From positions 354,187 through 394,866 of the forward strand of contig BJOX01000364.1 in the NCBI GenBank assembly GCA_009731375.1: a DNA stretch of 40,680 nucleotides. Direction: 5' to 3'. Of the stretch, positions 28,485 through 39,072 are shown one piece after another. Positions within the stretch are counted from its first letter, which is position 1, and each line of letters starts with the position of its first letter. This DNA comes from Paulinella micropora. Taxonomy: Eukaryota > Cercozoa > Imbricatea > Euglyphida. The translations under genes and the position numbers were made by a program. The notes under the pieces were generated by a model. The model was not told the origin of the DNA. It was given only the letters and a program-made list of their open reading frames with translations, and ran no database searches.

Positions 28485-28811
28485 ATACTTCCTCTAAGGC
28501 ATACTGATGCAGCTGATGGCACGATCCGTTTCCGGACAGAGTGCTCCATCCCCACCTAGTCTCGACTGATTATAGGGGCCACCGATGGAGCTCCTGAGGG
28601 CAAGACCTCTTGCAAAACTTTGCCGCATGTGCAAGTGCGTACACCAAGCATGGTTGCTAGAACTACCTCAAAACCCCACCCATAACAATTTGGTATCCGC
28701 TGGGTCCACGGGCTATCAACCGGCATAGCGGAGTTTAAGATCTTCGACAGGCGCCCAACGACCCTCCTCCCCAGCATCATCCACCAAATGGTTTTGAGTT
28801 GGCATCACAGT
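28485..28811. repeat. Unit 3, copy a
   Basis: Matches 29128-29512. Shared blocks include gccaccgatggagctcctga, accccacccataacaat and gcggagtttaagatctt. It lacks about 60 bases present in copy b and runs into an N gap at its right end. No ORF. Confidence 0.82.
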
Positions 28812-28940
28812 NNNNNNNNNNNNNNNNNNNNNNNNNNNNNNNNNNNNNNNNNNNNNNNNNNNNNNNNNNNNNNNNNNNNNNNNNNNNNNNNNNNNNNNNN
28901 NNNNNNNNNNNNNNNNNNNNNNNNNNNNNNNNNNNNNNNN

Positions 28941-29091
28941 TGTATCTCCTGCCAATTGCTGAGCCAAAAGGCCATGTGCATCCAGTCCTCCATTCCATAA
29001 GGAAAGTCTCCACACCAATCGGTGGAATAAAGGAAGTGACGGCATAGAACATTACTCTAGGAGCTTTATACCAATCAGCCCATGGAAAGGA
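28941..29091. repeat. Unit 2, copy b
   Basis: Nearly identical to copy a at 27947-28099, bounded on both sides by N gaps. Confidence 0.85.
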
Positions 29092-29127
29092 NNNNNNNNN
29101 NNNNNNNNNNNNNNNNNNNNNNNNNNN

Positions 29128-29512
29128 ACTATATCTGAGGCGTACTGATGCAGATAATGGCATATCCTCAACGGACATAAGCCTCCAATACCCTTGTTCG
29201 AGGTCCTCCACCCCCCCGTGTCAGTCTCTCGCCTGATGATCGGGGCCACCGATGGAGCTCCTGAGGGCAAGACTGCACTAAGCCGAGGTTATTCCGCAGT
29301 CCCAGCAACCTCTTGCAAGACGTCACCGAATGTGCAAGTGCATACACCAAGCGCGGTTGCTAGAGCTGCCTCGAAACCCCACCCATAACAATCTGGTGTC
29401 TGCTGGGTCCTGGGCTATCAACCAGCATATGCGGAGTTTAAGATCTTTTACGCGCGCAACGACCCTCCTCCCCAGCATCTACCACCAAAGGGTTATGAGT
29501 TGGCGTCACAGT
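29128..29512. repeat. Unit 3, copy b
   Basis: Longer version of 28485-28811, ending ggcgtcacagt. It is followed by about 100 bases of unique AT-rich sequence before the next (TAA)n tract. Confidence 0.82.
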
Positions 29513-29610
29513 TTAACGCCTTGAGGCCATTGGGCTGGAACTCTGTTTAGCAAGTGTGACTAGCTTTTTTCATCGGGATTTTTCCCTCAAATATGTCACA
29601 GTCAACACTC

Positions 29611-29655
<45 letters not shown>

Positions 29656-29657
<2 letters not shown>

Positions 29658-29887
29658 GTGCTTCTCTGTCAATGGCTGATGCATTTCTGCACATGCGCCT
29701 CCATCGTCTCACCCGTGAGGGGAGTACGAAGAATTGACGATAGGCTGTAATGACACCCCCGCAAGGGCAGTTCCAACAATTCCAGACGGACCGGTATGTT
29801 CAATGAAAATACTGGTCCAGACGGACCGGTATGTTCAATGAAAATACTGGTGGCACCGACGGGAATCGAACTGGCGACAGGGCCCAG
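29656..29887 (-). mobile_element. tRNA-derived SINE, copy 3, head truncated
   Basis: The body matches copy 1. A 35-base block (ccagacggaccggtatgttc...) is tandemly doubled at about 29781-29850. The head keeps the B box but ends at ggcccag, inside the tRNA-like part, where (TAA)n begins. Confidence 0.72.
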
Positions 29888-29904
29888 AATAATAATAATA
29901 ATAA

Positions 29905-29953
29905 TAGTGCCTCTCTGTCAATGGCTGATGCATTCTGCACATGCGCCTCCATC
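29905..29953 (-). mobile_element. SINE fragment, copy 4
   Basis: About 49 bases of the SINE 3' end between two (TAA)n tracts. Only the tail-proximal part remains. Confidence 0.65.
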
Positions 29954-29997
<44 letters not shown>

Positions 29998-29998
<1 letters not shown>

Positions 29999-30617
29999 CG
30001 CGGCCACGGCGAGGTCGTCGGTGCCGGCGAATCCCGCCGCCAAGCCCACCACCTCCTGACAGACCAGGCCAAGCACAACTCGGCACAGAATCTGCCACCA
30101 AACATGACCACGCCAGCACAACTCAGCACACAACCTGCACCAAACATGCAGCCGCGACGTTGGTGCGTAGAATGGAAAAAGTGTATATGATGTTATGTGT
30201 CTGTATGTTTGTGTTTATGAACGTATGCATGTCACGTAAGTCTGTATGTATGCATGTATGTAGGTATGTAGATAGGTAGATAGTTGTTGTATATACACAA
30301 TTACATCTGCATGCATATATGTAGATTCGTGTATTTATTTATCTATATTTGACCGCGCGCGCGCAAGAGAGAGAGAGAGAGAGAGTGAGAGAGAGAGGTC
30401 GCTCTGGCTTGCCTTACAATTTGCCAGTCTCCAGTCAGCGCAGCCCATTCAAGCGCGGCGAGCCTACGACCAGGCCACTTGCGTCTCATACTTGCGTCTA
30501 TCTACGTCTATCTTTGCTTATGCCTCAACGCAAACACCCTTTCTGACATAACCCCCCCCCCCCCCAAAAAAAAAAACACGTACTTATCGCTCCGGGACCA
30601 CAAATGTTGGCATTTCT

Positions 30618-30649
<32 letters not shown>

Positions 30650-31290
30650 CTTGTTGTTGCTGCTGCTGCTGTTATTGTTGTGCCAGTCTGCTCGTGCCAG
30701 CTGTACTAGTTACCAGAGGCCCAGCGAGCCCCCCGCAACGGAGAGGTAGGCTATTCGCCTGGTGACCACCGGCAAGCCCTCAACGATGTAGATCACTACA
30801 GCCGCAACCAAAAGCTATTCAGTCATGCCGCCCACGACAGCAAGCTCCCACCAAGCGGGACCACATCCTTCTCGCCTTTTGGCTCGTCTCTATCTACCAT
30901 TATCTCTCTCTCTCTCTCTCTCTCTGCTACCCTCCTCCTCTTGCTTTTCTTTCCTTCCTCGTCCTCTCCAATAGTTTGTTACCGTAGCCCACGCCAGCGA
31001 CAAGGGCCAACAAGGGCAAGACCCTACATACAACAAGTGCAACTATAAAGCTTGTCTTCATGTGCAGCTGGCCGCTGCATGGGTGTAACGCCGTGTGCAG
31101 GTTGTGAGCGGTGGATGAGCGGTGTGGAGGGCTATGTGCCGCGCGGGCAGTGGCGTGCTCACCTAGTGAGGCCCAGGATGATGAAGGGCATCGCCTTGGG
31201 AAAGACGCGAGGCCCTGGACATGCATGCAGGGTTCAAGTGTTGCAGGTCAACTAAACATGGCAGGTATCTAAAAGCATGGGTTTATTTCG

Positions 31291-31332
<42 letters not shown>

Positions 31333-31546
31333 GCCCAAGGAAAACCCTCAACTGCAATTCAGCCTTCTTAGCTATTAATTTCCCAACTACTCTATCACTA
31401 CTTGCACAAATCTTTTTTTTTCAATAGCGAAGACTATCTGCATTCTGAGACCTTGATGTCAAGCTTTTCTTCCTCGCCTTGAACCTTGAGAATGTTAGAG
31501 TTGAAGAGAGAACGAGAGCGCGCGCGCGCAAAGAGAAAGAGAGAGA

Positions 31547-31583
<37 letters not shown>

Positions 31584-31621
31584 ANNNNNNNNNNNNNNNN
31601 NNNGGGGTGTGGAAGGAGGGA

Positions 31622-31666
<45 letters not shown>

Positions 31667-31842
31667 TGTGTGTGTGTATGTTTGTGTGCTCTGTCAAGTG
31701 TGTACCGTATCTGGTGACGAACCTGATCACAGCCGGCACTATCTGTCCGTAGTGTCGTCGACCTGACTCACAGAAACAGCTGCATTACTAATTTCCATGT
31801 TACAGATAATTTTAGTGATCTGTATGCAACCTTGTAGGGGCA
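29998..31842. other. Intergenic stretch rich in simple repeats
   Basis: Holds two ~37-base imperfect copies (agcacaactcRgcacaRaa..., 30069 and 30116), TATG/TAGA repeats (30200-30290), (GA)n at 30365-30400, poly-C/poly-A at 30551-30576, (TTG)n at 30619-30665, and CT tracts at 30903 and 31292. A poly-G run (31550-31582) abuts a 19-N gap (31585-31603), then (GA)n to 31664. Several GC-rich frames are open for 60-100 codons, but none shows a domain. Confidence 0.4.
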
Positions 31843-32175
31843 TTGCTGGTGACAAAAATTTTCCAGATCCGTTGTTCCGACAGGCTGCACAAGAAACCCG
31901 CACCGGCAACATCGTCTATCACCCTCCCTGGCCATATCCTGTCTGACGAACCTTACCTAACGTATGCGGATCGCGACGAGGCAGAAGAACTGAGAGCCTT
32001 CCACATAGCAAAAGAAGCTAAGTTAGAAGACGACATAACGCATTCGAACAACAACAACAACAACAATAACAACAATAACAACAACAACAACAACAACAAC
32101 AGCAGCAGCAGCAACAAACAAACAACAACCAAACAACAACCAAACAACAAAAACAACAACCAAAAAAAAAACTAA
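31843..32175 (+). CDS. ORF running into a poly-Asn (CAA/ACA) repeat
   Basis: About 65 residues of ordinary composition (including SSITLPGHILSDEPYLTYAD and AEELRAFHIAKEAK) lead into poly-Asn/Ser from (ACA)n/(GCA)n. No family recognised. It precedes the LINE-like fragment at 32304 and may be its upstream part, split by the repeat. Confidence 0.3.
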   Translation: MLVTKIFQIRCSDRLHKKPAPATSSITLPGHILSDEPYLTYADRDEAEELRAFHIAKEAKLEDDITHSNNNNNNNNNNNNNNNNNNSSSSNKQTTTKQQPNNKNNNQKKN

Positions 32176-32240
32176 GCAACAACAACAACAACCAACAACA
32201 ACAACAACGACAACAACAAGAACAACAACAACTCCCTTCT
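32047..32240. repeat. (CAA)n/(ACA)n microsatellite
   Basis: Trinucleotide CAA with CAG, TAA and AAACA variants over about 190 bases. It interrupts the ORF that starts at 31843. Confidence 0.92.
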
Positions 32241-32303
32241 CCACCCTCACCTCTCCTCATCTGCAGCATATATACTCTTCTTGTTAAGTGTGCTACTCCA
32301 CGT

Positions 32304-32750
32304 ATGGGATATCTATCTCGTGTCGTCCCACCTTGCCTACACTCTTACTTTTTTGATTCAATCGTACGAAATTGTTTCACCACGCGCTTTCACCTCCCAC
32401 CCTTTACATCCCTCATGACTTTGGCACAATACGCCCTTACTTTGCCAGGTCGCTATGGTATGTGTGGCCTGGGAAGTTCTGAAGCCATGGCTCCAGATGC
32501 GTATCTATCGTCTTTCCTACAAGCTATTGATGTAGGTACAGTAGAAGGAAGAGATCCACGTGAGCACGTCAATCTAGAAGACACCGCGACCGAGATCTAT
32601 GATGGCATTCCAACCATCTTGCACTCGATTGCAAGCTCTCTCTTGCTTCGGGGGGTTCCTACAGAGCTCATTGAGGAGATTATGACTCCTAACAATCCGT
32701 CTCCGCGTCATTTCCAGACACATCTTGTCAACCAGTCTACAGACGACTAG
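32304..32750 (+). CDS. Fragment resembling a LINE post-RT region
   Basis: A 148-codon frame with LAQYALTLPGRYGMCGLGSS, then APDAYLSSFLQA. Many non-LTR reverse transcriptases have, after the polymerase, 'Q-x-x-L-P-x-R-x-G-G-L-G-L ... A-x-x-A-Y-x-A-S'. Here one Gly of G-G-L-G is Cys. It is followed by a helical stretch and ends HLVNQSTDD. No RT core is in the neighbourhood, so it would be a relic. It could also be a host exon. Confidence 0.35.
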   Translation: MGYLSRVVPPCLHSYFFDSIVRNCFTTRFHLPPFTSLMTLAQYALTLPGRYGMCGLGSSEAMAPDAYLSSFLQAIDVGTVEGRDPREHVNLEDTATEIYDGIPTILHSIASSLLLRGVPTELIEEIMTPNNPSPRHFQTHLVNQSTDD

Positions 32751-32848
32751 GACACTAGCGGACACTGCAGGCCACGCTAGCAGAGCCCTCCTCCTTTCAG
32801 CCTGCCGCTCACTTCCCTTCTCCATCCTACCTTCCATTCCTGAATTCA

Positions 32849-32932
<84 letters not shown>

Positions 32933-33029
32933 CCTAGATCGTGCCCGCCAAGAGATGTGGGACACGTTTGAACCCATGATCTAACTCAGCTCCCTCTTTC
33001 TCTCTCTCCATTTCCTTTCTCTCTTTCTC

Positions 33030-33064
<35 letters not shown>

Positions 33065-33134
33065 TTCTCCCCCCCTCCNNNNNNNNNNTCTCTCTCTCTT
33101 TCTCTCCCCCCCCCCCCCCCTTCTCTCTCTCTCA

Positions 33135-33176
<42 letters not shown>
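32849..33176. repeat. CT, CA and poly-C tracts with a 10-N gap
   Basis: (CT)n then (CA)n to 32929, about 65 bases of unique sequence, then CT and poly-C runs (33031-33063 and 33105-33120) around an N gap (33079-33088), then (CT)n to 33175. Confidence 0.9.
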
Positions 33177-33178
<2 letters not shown>

Positions 33179-35080
33179 GATGTATGTGACTCTCGTGCCA
33201 CGGCTTACTCGCCTTCCTCTCCCGCGGGCTTTTTCTCCCCGCAACCTGACGTCTTCTGGCCCAGCTAGTGTGCTAGGGGGTGCTCTTTCTCTCGCAGCCT
33301 TCCCTTCCTATGAGTCAGTTGATAGGGCCCACCACTCCCTATCTCGTTCAAGTCTCATGTTGCGTTGGCCTCATAGCCCTAGGTTCACAAGCTGGGCCCA
33401 TGGTCAATGCAGGATACCGGAGACGGCCATGGGGCGGGCGTCCACCACTTGTGCGAACGCTAGGCTATGTTCCCTCGCCTCTATAGCTCTGGCTCTGAAG
33501 GTTATCTAGACAGCTCTTTCGTTCGGCCTCCAGCGCTTGTGACTAATTGCTGGCTGCCAGCCCCATACGATGAATATAGTTTCACACGTGAGCATCTCTT
33601 GTTGCTCAGACTGTTTTCTGATTGGCCACGGCGAGCCTCTCCTCCCCCTCCATCTTCCCTCTCTCTTCCTTTTCTCCCTTCTCGCGGACTAGTTCTCTTC
33701 CTATGGCTCCAGTCTGCTCTCTTTGATGACTTTCCTCTTCTCCCTCTGTAGCGCATGCCCTTCTGCTCTTTTTCTTCTATATATTGTTTCTGAGCTCTAG
33801 AGTCCTATACTACAGTGAGCAAGCTCTGGCGTCCCGAGTCGGTTGGGGATGATTGGACATTTAATACTTGTCTTTAAGTGGCAGTTATTACTGCCGTTAG
33901 CCACACACGCCATCTTGCTATTGATTTAGTTAATTATTAATTAAGTTGAACAACAACAAAAACAACAACAACAACAACAACAACGACAACAACGACAACA
34001 AAAACAACATCGACATCGACAACCAACGCAGGGCTCTTCTACCTGCATGACTTGTGAGAAAAATGTCTTGAAGAAAGACCAACACAATTCCTACACACAA
34101 GGCACAATTTCAAGGAAATCAAGCTCGGACAGCAATGCGTTCTAAATACGCATGCCTCTTCTTGTTTTTGACTTTGTGTATGGCATATGTCATACATACA
34201 TTTCACTTTCGTAATTGCTCATCCGTTTTCTGTAGTCTTAGGTTTTTTTCTTTCCTTTCTCTGGTAGTACTCTTGGTTTGTCACACTTTGTATTTTCTTT
34301 CTTTGACACCTGCGCCACAAAGTACCTGGTATTCCATAAATGAGTGTAGATAATAGTCTTCTTCAGTCTTCCAGTGGAACTTGAATGACGAGAAACAGTA
34401 AAGAAGCGCCGATCAAGCGAAGAGGGTGGACGCACGAAGGGACGGAACATCACTGTATGAGAAAGGTTTGCAGCAAGAATGGTTCTACATGCATTCACGC
34501 ATAACAAACACTACGTAGGTACATTACATGCATGATACACTGCATACAGGACAGTACACACATTATGAACAACGTACATACATGAATTATGTTGCCATCA
34601 TGGCATAGGATGGAGAAAAATGGCTAGTTTGATCGCCTGAGAAATACATCCGAAACGACGACACAAAAGGGCGCTTGTGCATACTTTTTAGAAAAATAAA
34701 GAAGTAAATAATCCCGATTTTCTGCAATACGTTCCCTCAAAGGCATTCCAGCTTCGCTTTTGACTGAATCGTTTCCCCTAAAACACTGGAAATAGACTGA
34801 ATCAAGTACCAGTAGTTTTTTTTTTGGTTTTCTTTCATTTTTCTTTTATTAGTTTATTCTACCGTATCCCCTCCTCGATCTATTGCCGGTTGTAGAAAAA
34901 GAGGCACCGGGAAGGATAATAAAACTAGACATTCATCGATTTCAACCCTCCTCTGTACGGTATATATATATAATATATTAAAAAAAAATAGTAATAATAA
35001 TAAATAAATAAATAAATAAATAAATAAACAAAAGTAAAATTACTATTAATGTTCGATATATACGTGTATATATAATATAG
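33177..35080. other. Non-coding stretch, no gene seen
   Basis: GC-rich and pyrimidine-rich to 33760, then AT-rich. Contains a GGCAGT-TATT-ACTGCC hairpin near 33880-33900, (CAA)n at 33950-34020, and TA/TAAA repeats at 34960-35030. Frames of up to 109 codons (33180-33509) show no domain and no matching splice sites I can defend. Confidence 0.4.
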
Positions 35081-35084
35081 GTAA

Positions 35085-35113
35085 GTCTCTCGCTCTCTCT
35101 CGATCTCTCTCTA

Positions 35114-35161
<48 letters not shown>

Positions 35162-35166
35162 TCTCC

Positions 35167-35218
<52 letters not shown>

Positions 35219-35590
35219 ATCTATCTTTAATACTTTACCCACAGACTTCCTGGTTGACGAAATCAGAAGCTCCTTTTTTCTGACATTAGTCGATATTTCA
35301 TCTATCTATCTCTCTATTGTTTGTCTGTGTGCTCAGTTTAGACACATTGTTAAAATGGCAAGAAACCATCTTTCCATCTATCCATCCATCCATCCATCTA
35401 TCTATCTATCTATCTATCTATCTATATATCTACCTATCTACCTACCTACCTACCTACCTACCTATACCTACCTATACCTACCTACCTACCTACCTACCTA
35501 CCTATCTACTTATCCATCTATCTATGTATTTTCCTTATATCTGATAAGGTTTGCCCAGGGGCACGAACAAGGGTGTGTGTACATACTTTA

Positions 35591-35625
<35 letters not shown>

Positions 35626-35695
35626 CCTATCTATCTATCTATCTACCTATCTATCTACCTATCTATCTATCTATCTATCTATCTANNNNNNNNNN

Positions 35696-35731
<36 letters not shown>

Positions 35732-35734
35732 CTC

Positions 35735-35772
<38 letters not shown>

Positions 35773-35815
35773 GCTCTCTCTCGCTCTCTCTCTCTCTCTC
35801 TTCTTCTTCTTCTTC
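35085..35815. repeat. CT, TATC and TACC microsatellites around a shared 75-bp block
   Basis: (CT)n to 35220, TATC/TACC at 35375-35525 and 35591-35685, a 10-N gap (35686-35695), then (CT)n to 35801. The non-repetitive block 35229-35303 matches 174-243. Confidence 0.9.
35229..35303 (+). repeat. Dispersed block shared with 174-243
   Basis: Shares aatacttta, then gaaatcagaagctccttttt and ctgacattagtcgatat with the left end of the window, in the same orientation and likewise next to TATC/TCTC repeats. Likely a dispersed repeat associated with this microsatellite. Confidence 0.8.
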
Positions 35816-35980
35816 ATTTTTATTGAGAGAACAATTTTTACAATGGACTCAGGGAACTTCCACGTGAAAAGTATAGCTAGTAAGTTATACCTTTATCAAA
35901 GGTGGGAACCTAGTTATTCAGTTGAGCGTATTAAGGAAGATATTAAATATTAAATTAGTATTCAGCGACTCAGTATTAAT

Positions 35981-36350
35981 ATTATATTATAGTTATTAAA
36001 ATTTATATTTTTGCTTAGATATGTTGCGCGGTGATATATATTATTATGCTGTTATGGATATGTAATTGTAAAGGTGTAGTCATGTGTGGCGGCCCCCCCC
36101 CCCTCTCTGTTCTTTTTTCTAGAAAAAGAATAAAAGAAGAAAAGGGGTGGGAGGGGGTGGAAGTTGTTGATATTGTATTATAGTTATTAAAATTAATATT
36201 TTTTACTTAGATATGTTGCGCGGTGATATATGCTATGTTATGGATATGTAATTGTAAAGGTGTAGTCGTATGTGGCGGCCCCCCCTCTCTTTTCTTTTTT
36301 CACAGAAAAGAGTAAAAGAGAGAGAGGGGGGGGGGAAGTTGGGAGTGGGC
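35981..36350. repeat. 191-bp tandem duplication with hairpins
   Basis: Two copies (35981-36170 and 36171-36350) share gttattaaaat, gatatgttgcgcggtgatat and tatggatatgtaattgtaaa. Each then has GGCGGCCCCCC followed by a pyrimidine run that pairs with a purine run: 36279-36300 with 36306-36336 in copy 2, and 36091-36120 with 36121-36157 in copy 1. No ORF. Confidence 0.85.
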
Positions 36351-36450
36351 GTGGTTGACCATATACGTCGATTGATTCGGATAGTTCTTCTTCAGGTAGT
36401 ATACAAAGGAGCAAGCCTAGTGTTCTTCTCCTCTCCCCCCCCCCCCCCCT

Positions 36451-36558
<108 letters not shown>

Positions 36559-36563
36559 CTTAT

Positions 36564-37386
36564 NNNNNNNNNNNNNNNNNNNNNNNNNNNNNNNNNNNNN
36601 NNNNNNNNNNNNNNNNNNNNNNNNNNNNNNNNNNNNNNNNNNNNNNNNNNNNNNNNNNNNNNNNNNNNNNNNNNNNNNNNNNNNNNNNNNNNNNNNNNNN
36701 NNNNNNNNNNNNNNNNNNNNNNNNNNNNNNNNNNNNNNNNNNNNNNNNNNNNNNNNNNNNNNNNNNNNNNNNNNNNNNNNNNNNNNNNNNNNNNNNNNNN
36801 NNNNNNNNNNNNNNNNNNNNNNNNNNNNNNNNNNNNNNNNNNNNNNNNNNNNNNNNNNNNNNNNNNNNNNNNNNNNNNNNNNNNNNNNNNNNNNNNNNNN
36901 NNNNNNNNNNNNNNNNNNNNNNNNNNNNNNNNNNNNNNNNNNNNNNNNNNNNNNNNNNNNNNNNNNNNNNNNNNNNNNNNNNNNNNNNNNNNNNNNNNNN
37001 NNNNNNNNNNNNNNNNNNNNNNNNNNNNNNNNNNNNNNNNNNNNNNNNNNNNNNNNNNNNNNNNNNNNNNNNNNNNNNNNNNNNNNNNNNNNNNNNNNNN
37101 NNNNNNNNNNNNNNNNNNNNNNNNNNNNNNNNNNNNNNNNNNNNNNNNNNNNNNNNNNNNNNNNNNNNNNNNNNNNNNNNNNNNNNNNNNNNNNNNNNNN
37201 NNNNNNNNNNNNNNNNNNNNNNNNNNNNNNNNNNNNNNNNNNNNNNNNNNNNNNNNNNNNNNNNNNNNNNNNNNNNNNNNNNNNNNNNNNNNNNNNNNNN
37301 NNNNNNNNNNNNNNNNNNNNNNNNNNNNNNNNNNNNNNNNNNNNNNNNNNNNNNNNNNNNNNNNNNNNNNNNNNNNNNNNNNNNNN
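36564..37386. other. Assembly gap (823 N) within the LINE
   Basis: Begins right after the poly-T run and ends inside the reverse transcriptase fingers. The RT palm, active site and C-terminal region would lie here. Confidence 0.95.
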
Positions 37387-37779
37387 GTCTGGGTATTTAT
37401 TTTCATTTATGGCTTTGTTGAAGAGGTTGGTGAGTATAGGTGCGAGGAAGGCGTGCATGTCTTTTAAAAGTGTTGGTTTTATTTTGTATATGTCCTCTGC
37501 TTTATCTCTGTTTACGTTTTTAAGTGTTTTGTTTACAATGTCTTCTGTTGTGTTACGTAGTTTGAAGCTTGGATGTGTTTGTTTGTTTTCTTCCGCTTTC
37601 TCTTCTGGTTGTTGTTTATGTTCGGTTGTTGGTATGCTGTTGCTTGTTTTTTTGCCTATTGTTATGTAATGATCGTTGAGTGCGTTTGCTATTTCTATGG
37701 GGTCTGTGTATGTTTTGTTGTTGTATTGTATTGTGGTTGGCGACGCTCTCGGTGATTTATTACTAACTCTCTGAGTTTT
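37387..37779 (-). CDS. LINE ORF2, start of reverse transcriptase (cut by gap)
   Basis: The frame is open from about 37779 to the gap. It has DPIEIANALNDHYITIG (the usual 'I-A-x-x-x-N-x-x-F-x-x-I-G' of Jockey/CR1-like linkers), SFKLRNTTEDIVNKTL, then AFLAPILTNLFNKAI and NKYPD. This matches the 'L-x-x-L-F-N-x-x-I-x-x-x-x-x-P' start of the RT domain. It is one base out of frame with the endonuclease part, which ends at TAG (37763-37765). Confidence 0.8.
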
Positions 37780-39046
37780 CTATGTTGTTTTTTTGGGTTG
37801 TTTTTATTTTCTTCTTAACTTCGTCTTTTTTTGCTTTGTGTATTATTTTGTCGACTTTGTATCTCTGTGTCCTGTATGCTTGTTTGTTTTCTGTTGTTGG
37901 GTTATCTCTCCATTTTTTATATAGTAGGTGCTTTTTTCTTATTTGCCTCTTTATTATGGGGCTGCACCAGCTTTTTCTTCTATTGCATTGCTTTGGTTTT
38001 CGTTCGAAGTGTTCTATTACTTTTGTTATTGTTGTTTGTATGTCTCTAAACTTTTGGTTTGTGTCGCTGCTTTCTGTGTTGTCCTGTGTGATGTATTCTA
38101 ACTGTGTTTTGAGGTTTGCTAGGATTGTGTCTTTATTTTTGTCGTATATGTTTTTGGTGAGTCTGGGTGTGTTGTCTGTGTTTGGTTTTCTTGTATGTGT
38201 GTGTATTATTGCGTATATGGGGTGGTGGTCTGATATGCATGGGCTTATGATGTTTGCTTCTATGTTGGCATTGATGTTAGTGATTATCATGTCTATGAGT
38301 GTATGGGATGTTGTGTGGACCATGTCGTGCCTTGTTGCTTTTGTTATTGTTGTGTAGAGGTTGTTGTGTACCATTAGGTTTTGAAAGTCTGTGTGTGGTT
38401 TATGTATGTTGTCTAATAGGTTGTAGTTGAGGTCACCTACTACTGTTATTGTGCTTGTAGGCGTTTTGTGTAGTATGCTGTTTATGTTATTTTGTAGTTC
38501 ATGCATGAATTGTTTGTCTATGAGTGGGCGTCTATACATACCTATTATTGTGTGTATTGGTTTGTTTTTAAGTTTATTGTTATATATTCTTAGTGTTAGT
38601 GGAGTTTTGCATGAGTCCGATATAGTTTGTTTATCGTCTATTGTAATGTGCATGTTGCTTTTATAGTATATTGAGATGTCGATGTGATGTTTGGCTGTGT
38701 ATGTAGGGATAGGGAATGCATTGTTACTGGTTGGTTGGGTTATGTAGTTATCTGTGAGTATGATGTCTGGTTGGAAAGGTAGGAGTTGTAGGTGTGTGAT
38801 TAGGTCTTGATGATGTGCTTTGAGAGAGTGGATGTTGGTGTGATATATTGTGAGTGTATTGTTGTGTGTGTTGTTGTTTTTATTGTTATTCTTATTATTA
38901 TTCTTATTATTATTGTTGTTTTTTATGTTTTTATTATATGTTTTATTTTTGTTATTTTTAGAGGTGAGCGATAGGTATGGTGTGAAGGATTGTGGGAGGA
39001 GATTTGGGTGGGTGATATGCTCTGGGGGTTTTTGTTGAGGGGTCAT
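37763..39046 (-). CDS. LINE ORF2, AP-type endonuclease
   Basis: 428 codons. After an Asn/Lys-rich lead it has YHTNIHSLKAHHQDL (for 'N-A-R-S-L'), DIILTDNYI where the family has 'E-T-W', VVGDLNYNLLD ('G-D-F-N'), HTLIDMIITNI and CISDHHPI ('S-D-H'). These are the endonuclease blocks that nick target DNA. The Glu of 'T-E-T-W' is replaced, so cutting may be impaired. KSWCSPIIKRQIRKK, then a Lys-rich helix, forms the usual link to RT. Codons are strongly A/C-rich. Confidence 0.85.
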   Translation of the reverse strand: MTPQQKPPEHITHPNLLPQSFTPYLSLTSKNNKNKTYNKNIKNNNNNKNNNKNNNKNNNTHNNTLTIYHTNIHSLKAHHQDLITHLQLLPFQPDIILTDNYITQPTSNNAFPIPTYTAKHHIDISIYYKSNMHITIDDKQTISDSCKTPLTLRIYNNKLKNKPIHTIIGMYRRPLIDKQFMHELQNNINSILHKTPTSTITVVGDLNYNLLDNIHKPHTDFQNLMVHNNLYTTITKATRHDMVHTTSHTLIDMIITNINANIEANIISPCISDHHPIYAIIHTHTRKPNTDNTPRLTKNIYDKNKDTILANLKTQLEYITQDNTESSDTNQKFRDIQTTITKVIEHFERKPKQCNRRKSWCSPIIKRQIRKKHLLYKKWRDNPTTENKQAYRTQRYKVDKIIHKAKKDEVKKKIKTTQKNNIENSES

Positions 39047-39055
39047 TTAGGTGCT

Positions 39056-39065
39056 NNNNNNNNNN
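39056..39065. other. 10-N gap, probably artificial, at the ORF1/ORF2 junction
   Basis: The 14 bases gtcatttaggtgct occur on both sides (39042-39055 and 39068-39081). Two overlapping contig ends were probably left unmerged. Confidence 0.8.
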
Positions 39066-39072
39066 GAGTCAT

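Noticed and set aside
33180-33509. Possible host exon of about 109 codons
   Set aside because: No recognisable domain, two other frames equally open, and no defensible splice sites.
37782-38357. Plus-strand hydrophobic, transmembrane-like ORF
   Set aside because: Antisense of the LINE endonuclease; the Phe/Leu/Val/Cys content reflects the GT-rich non-coding strand.
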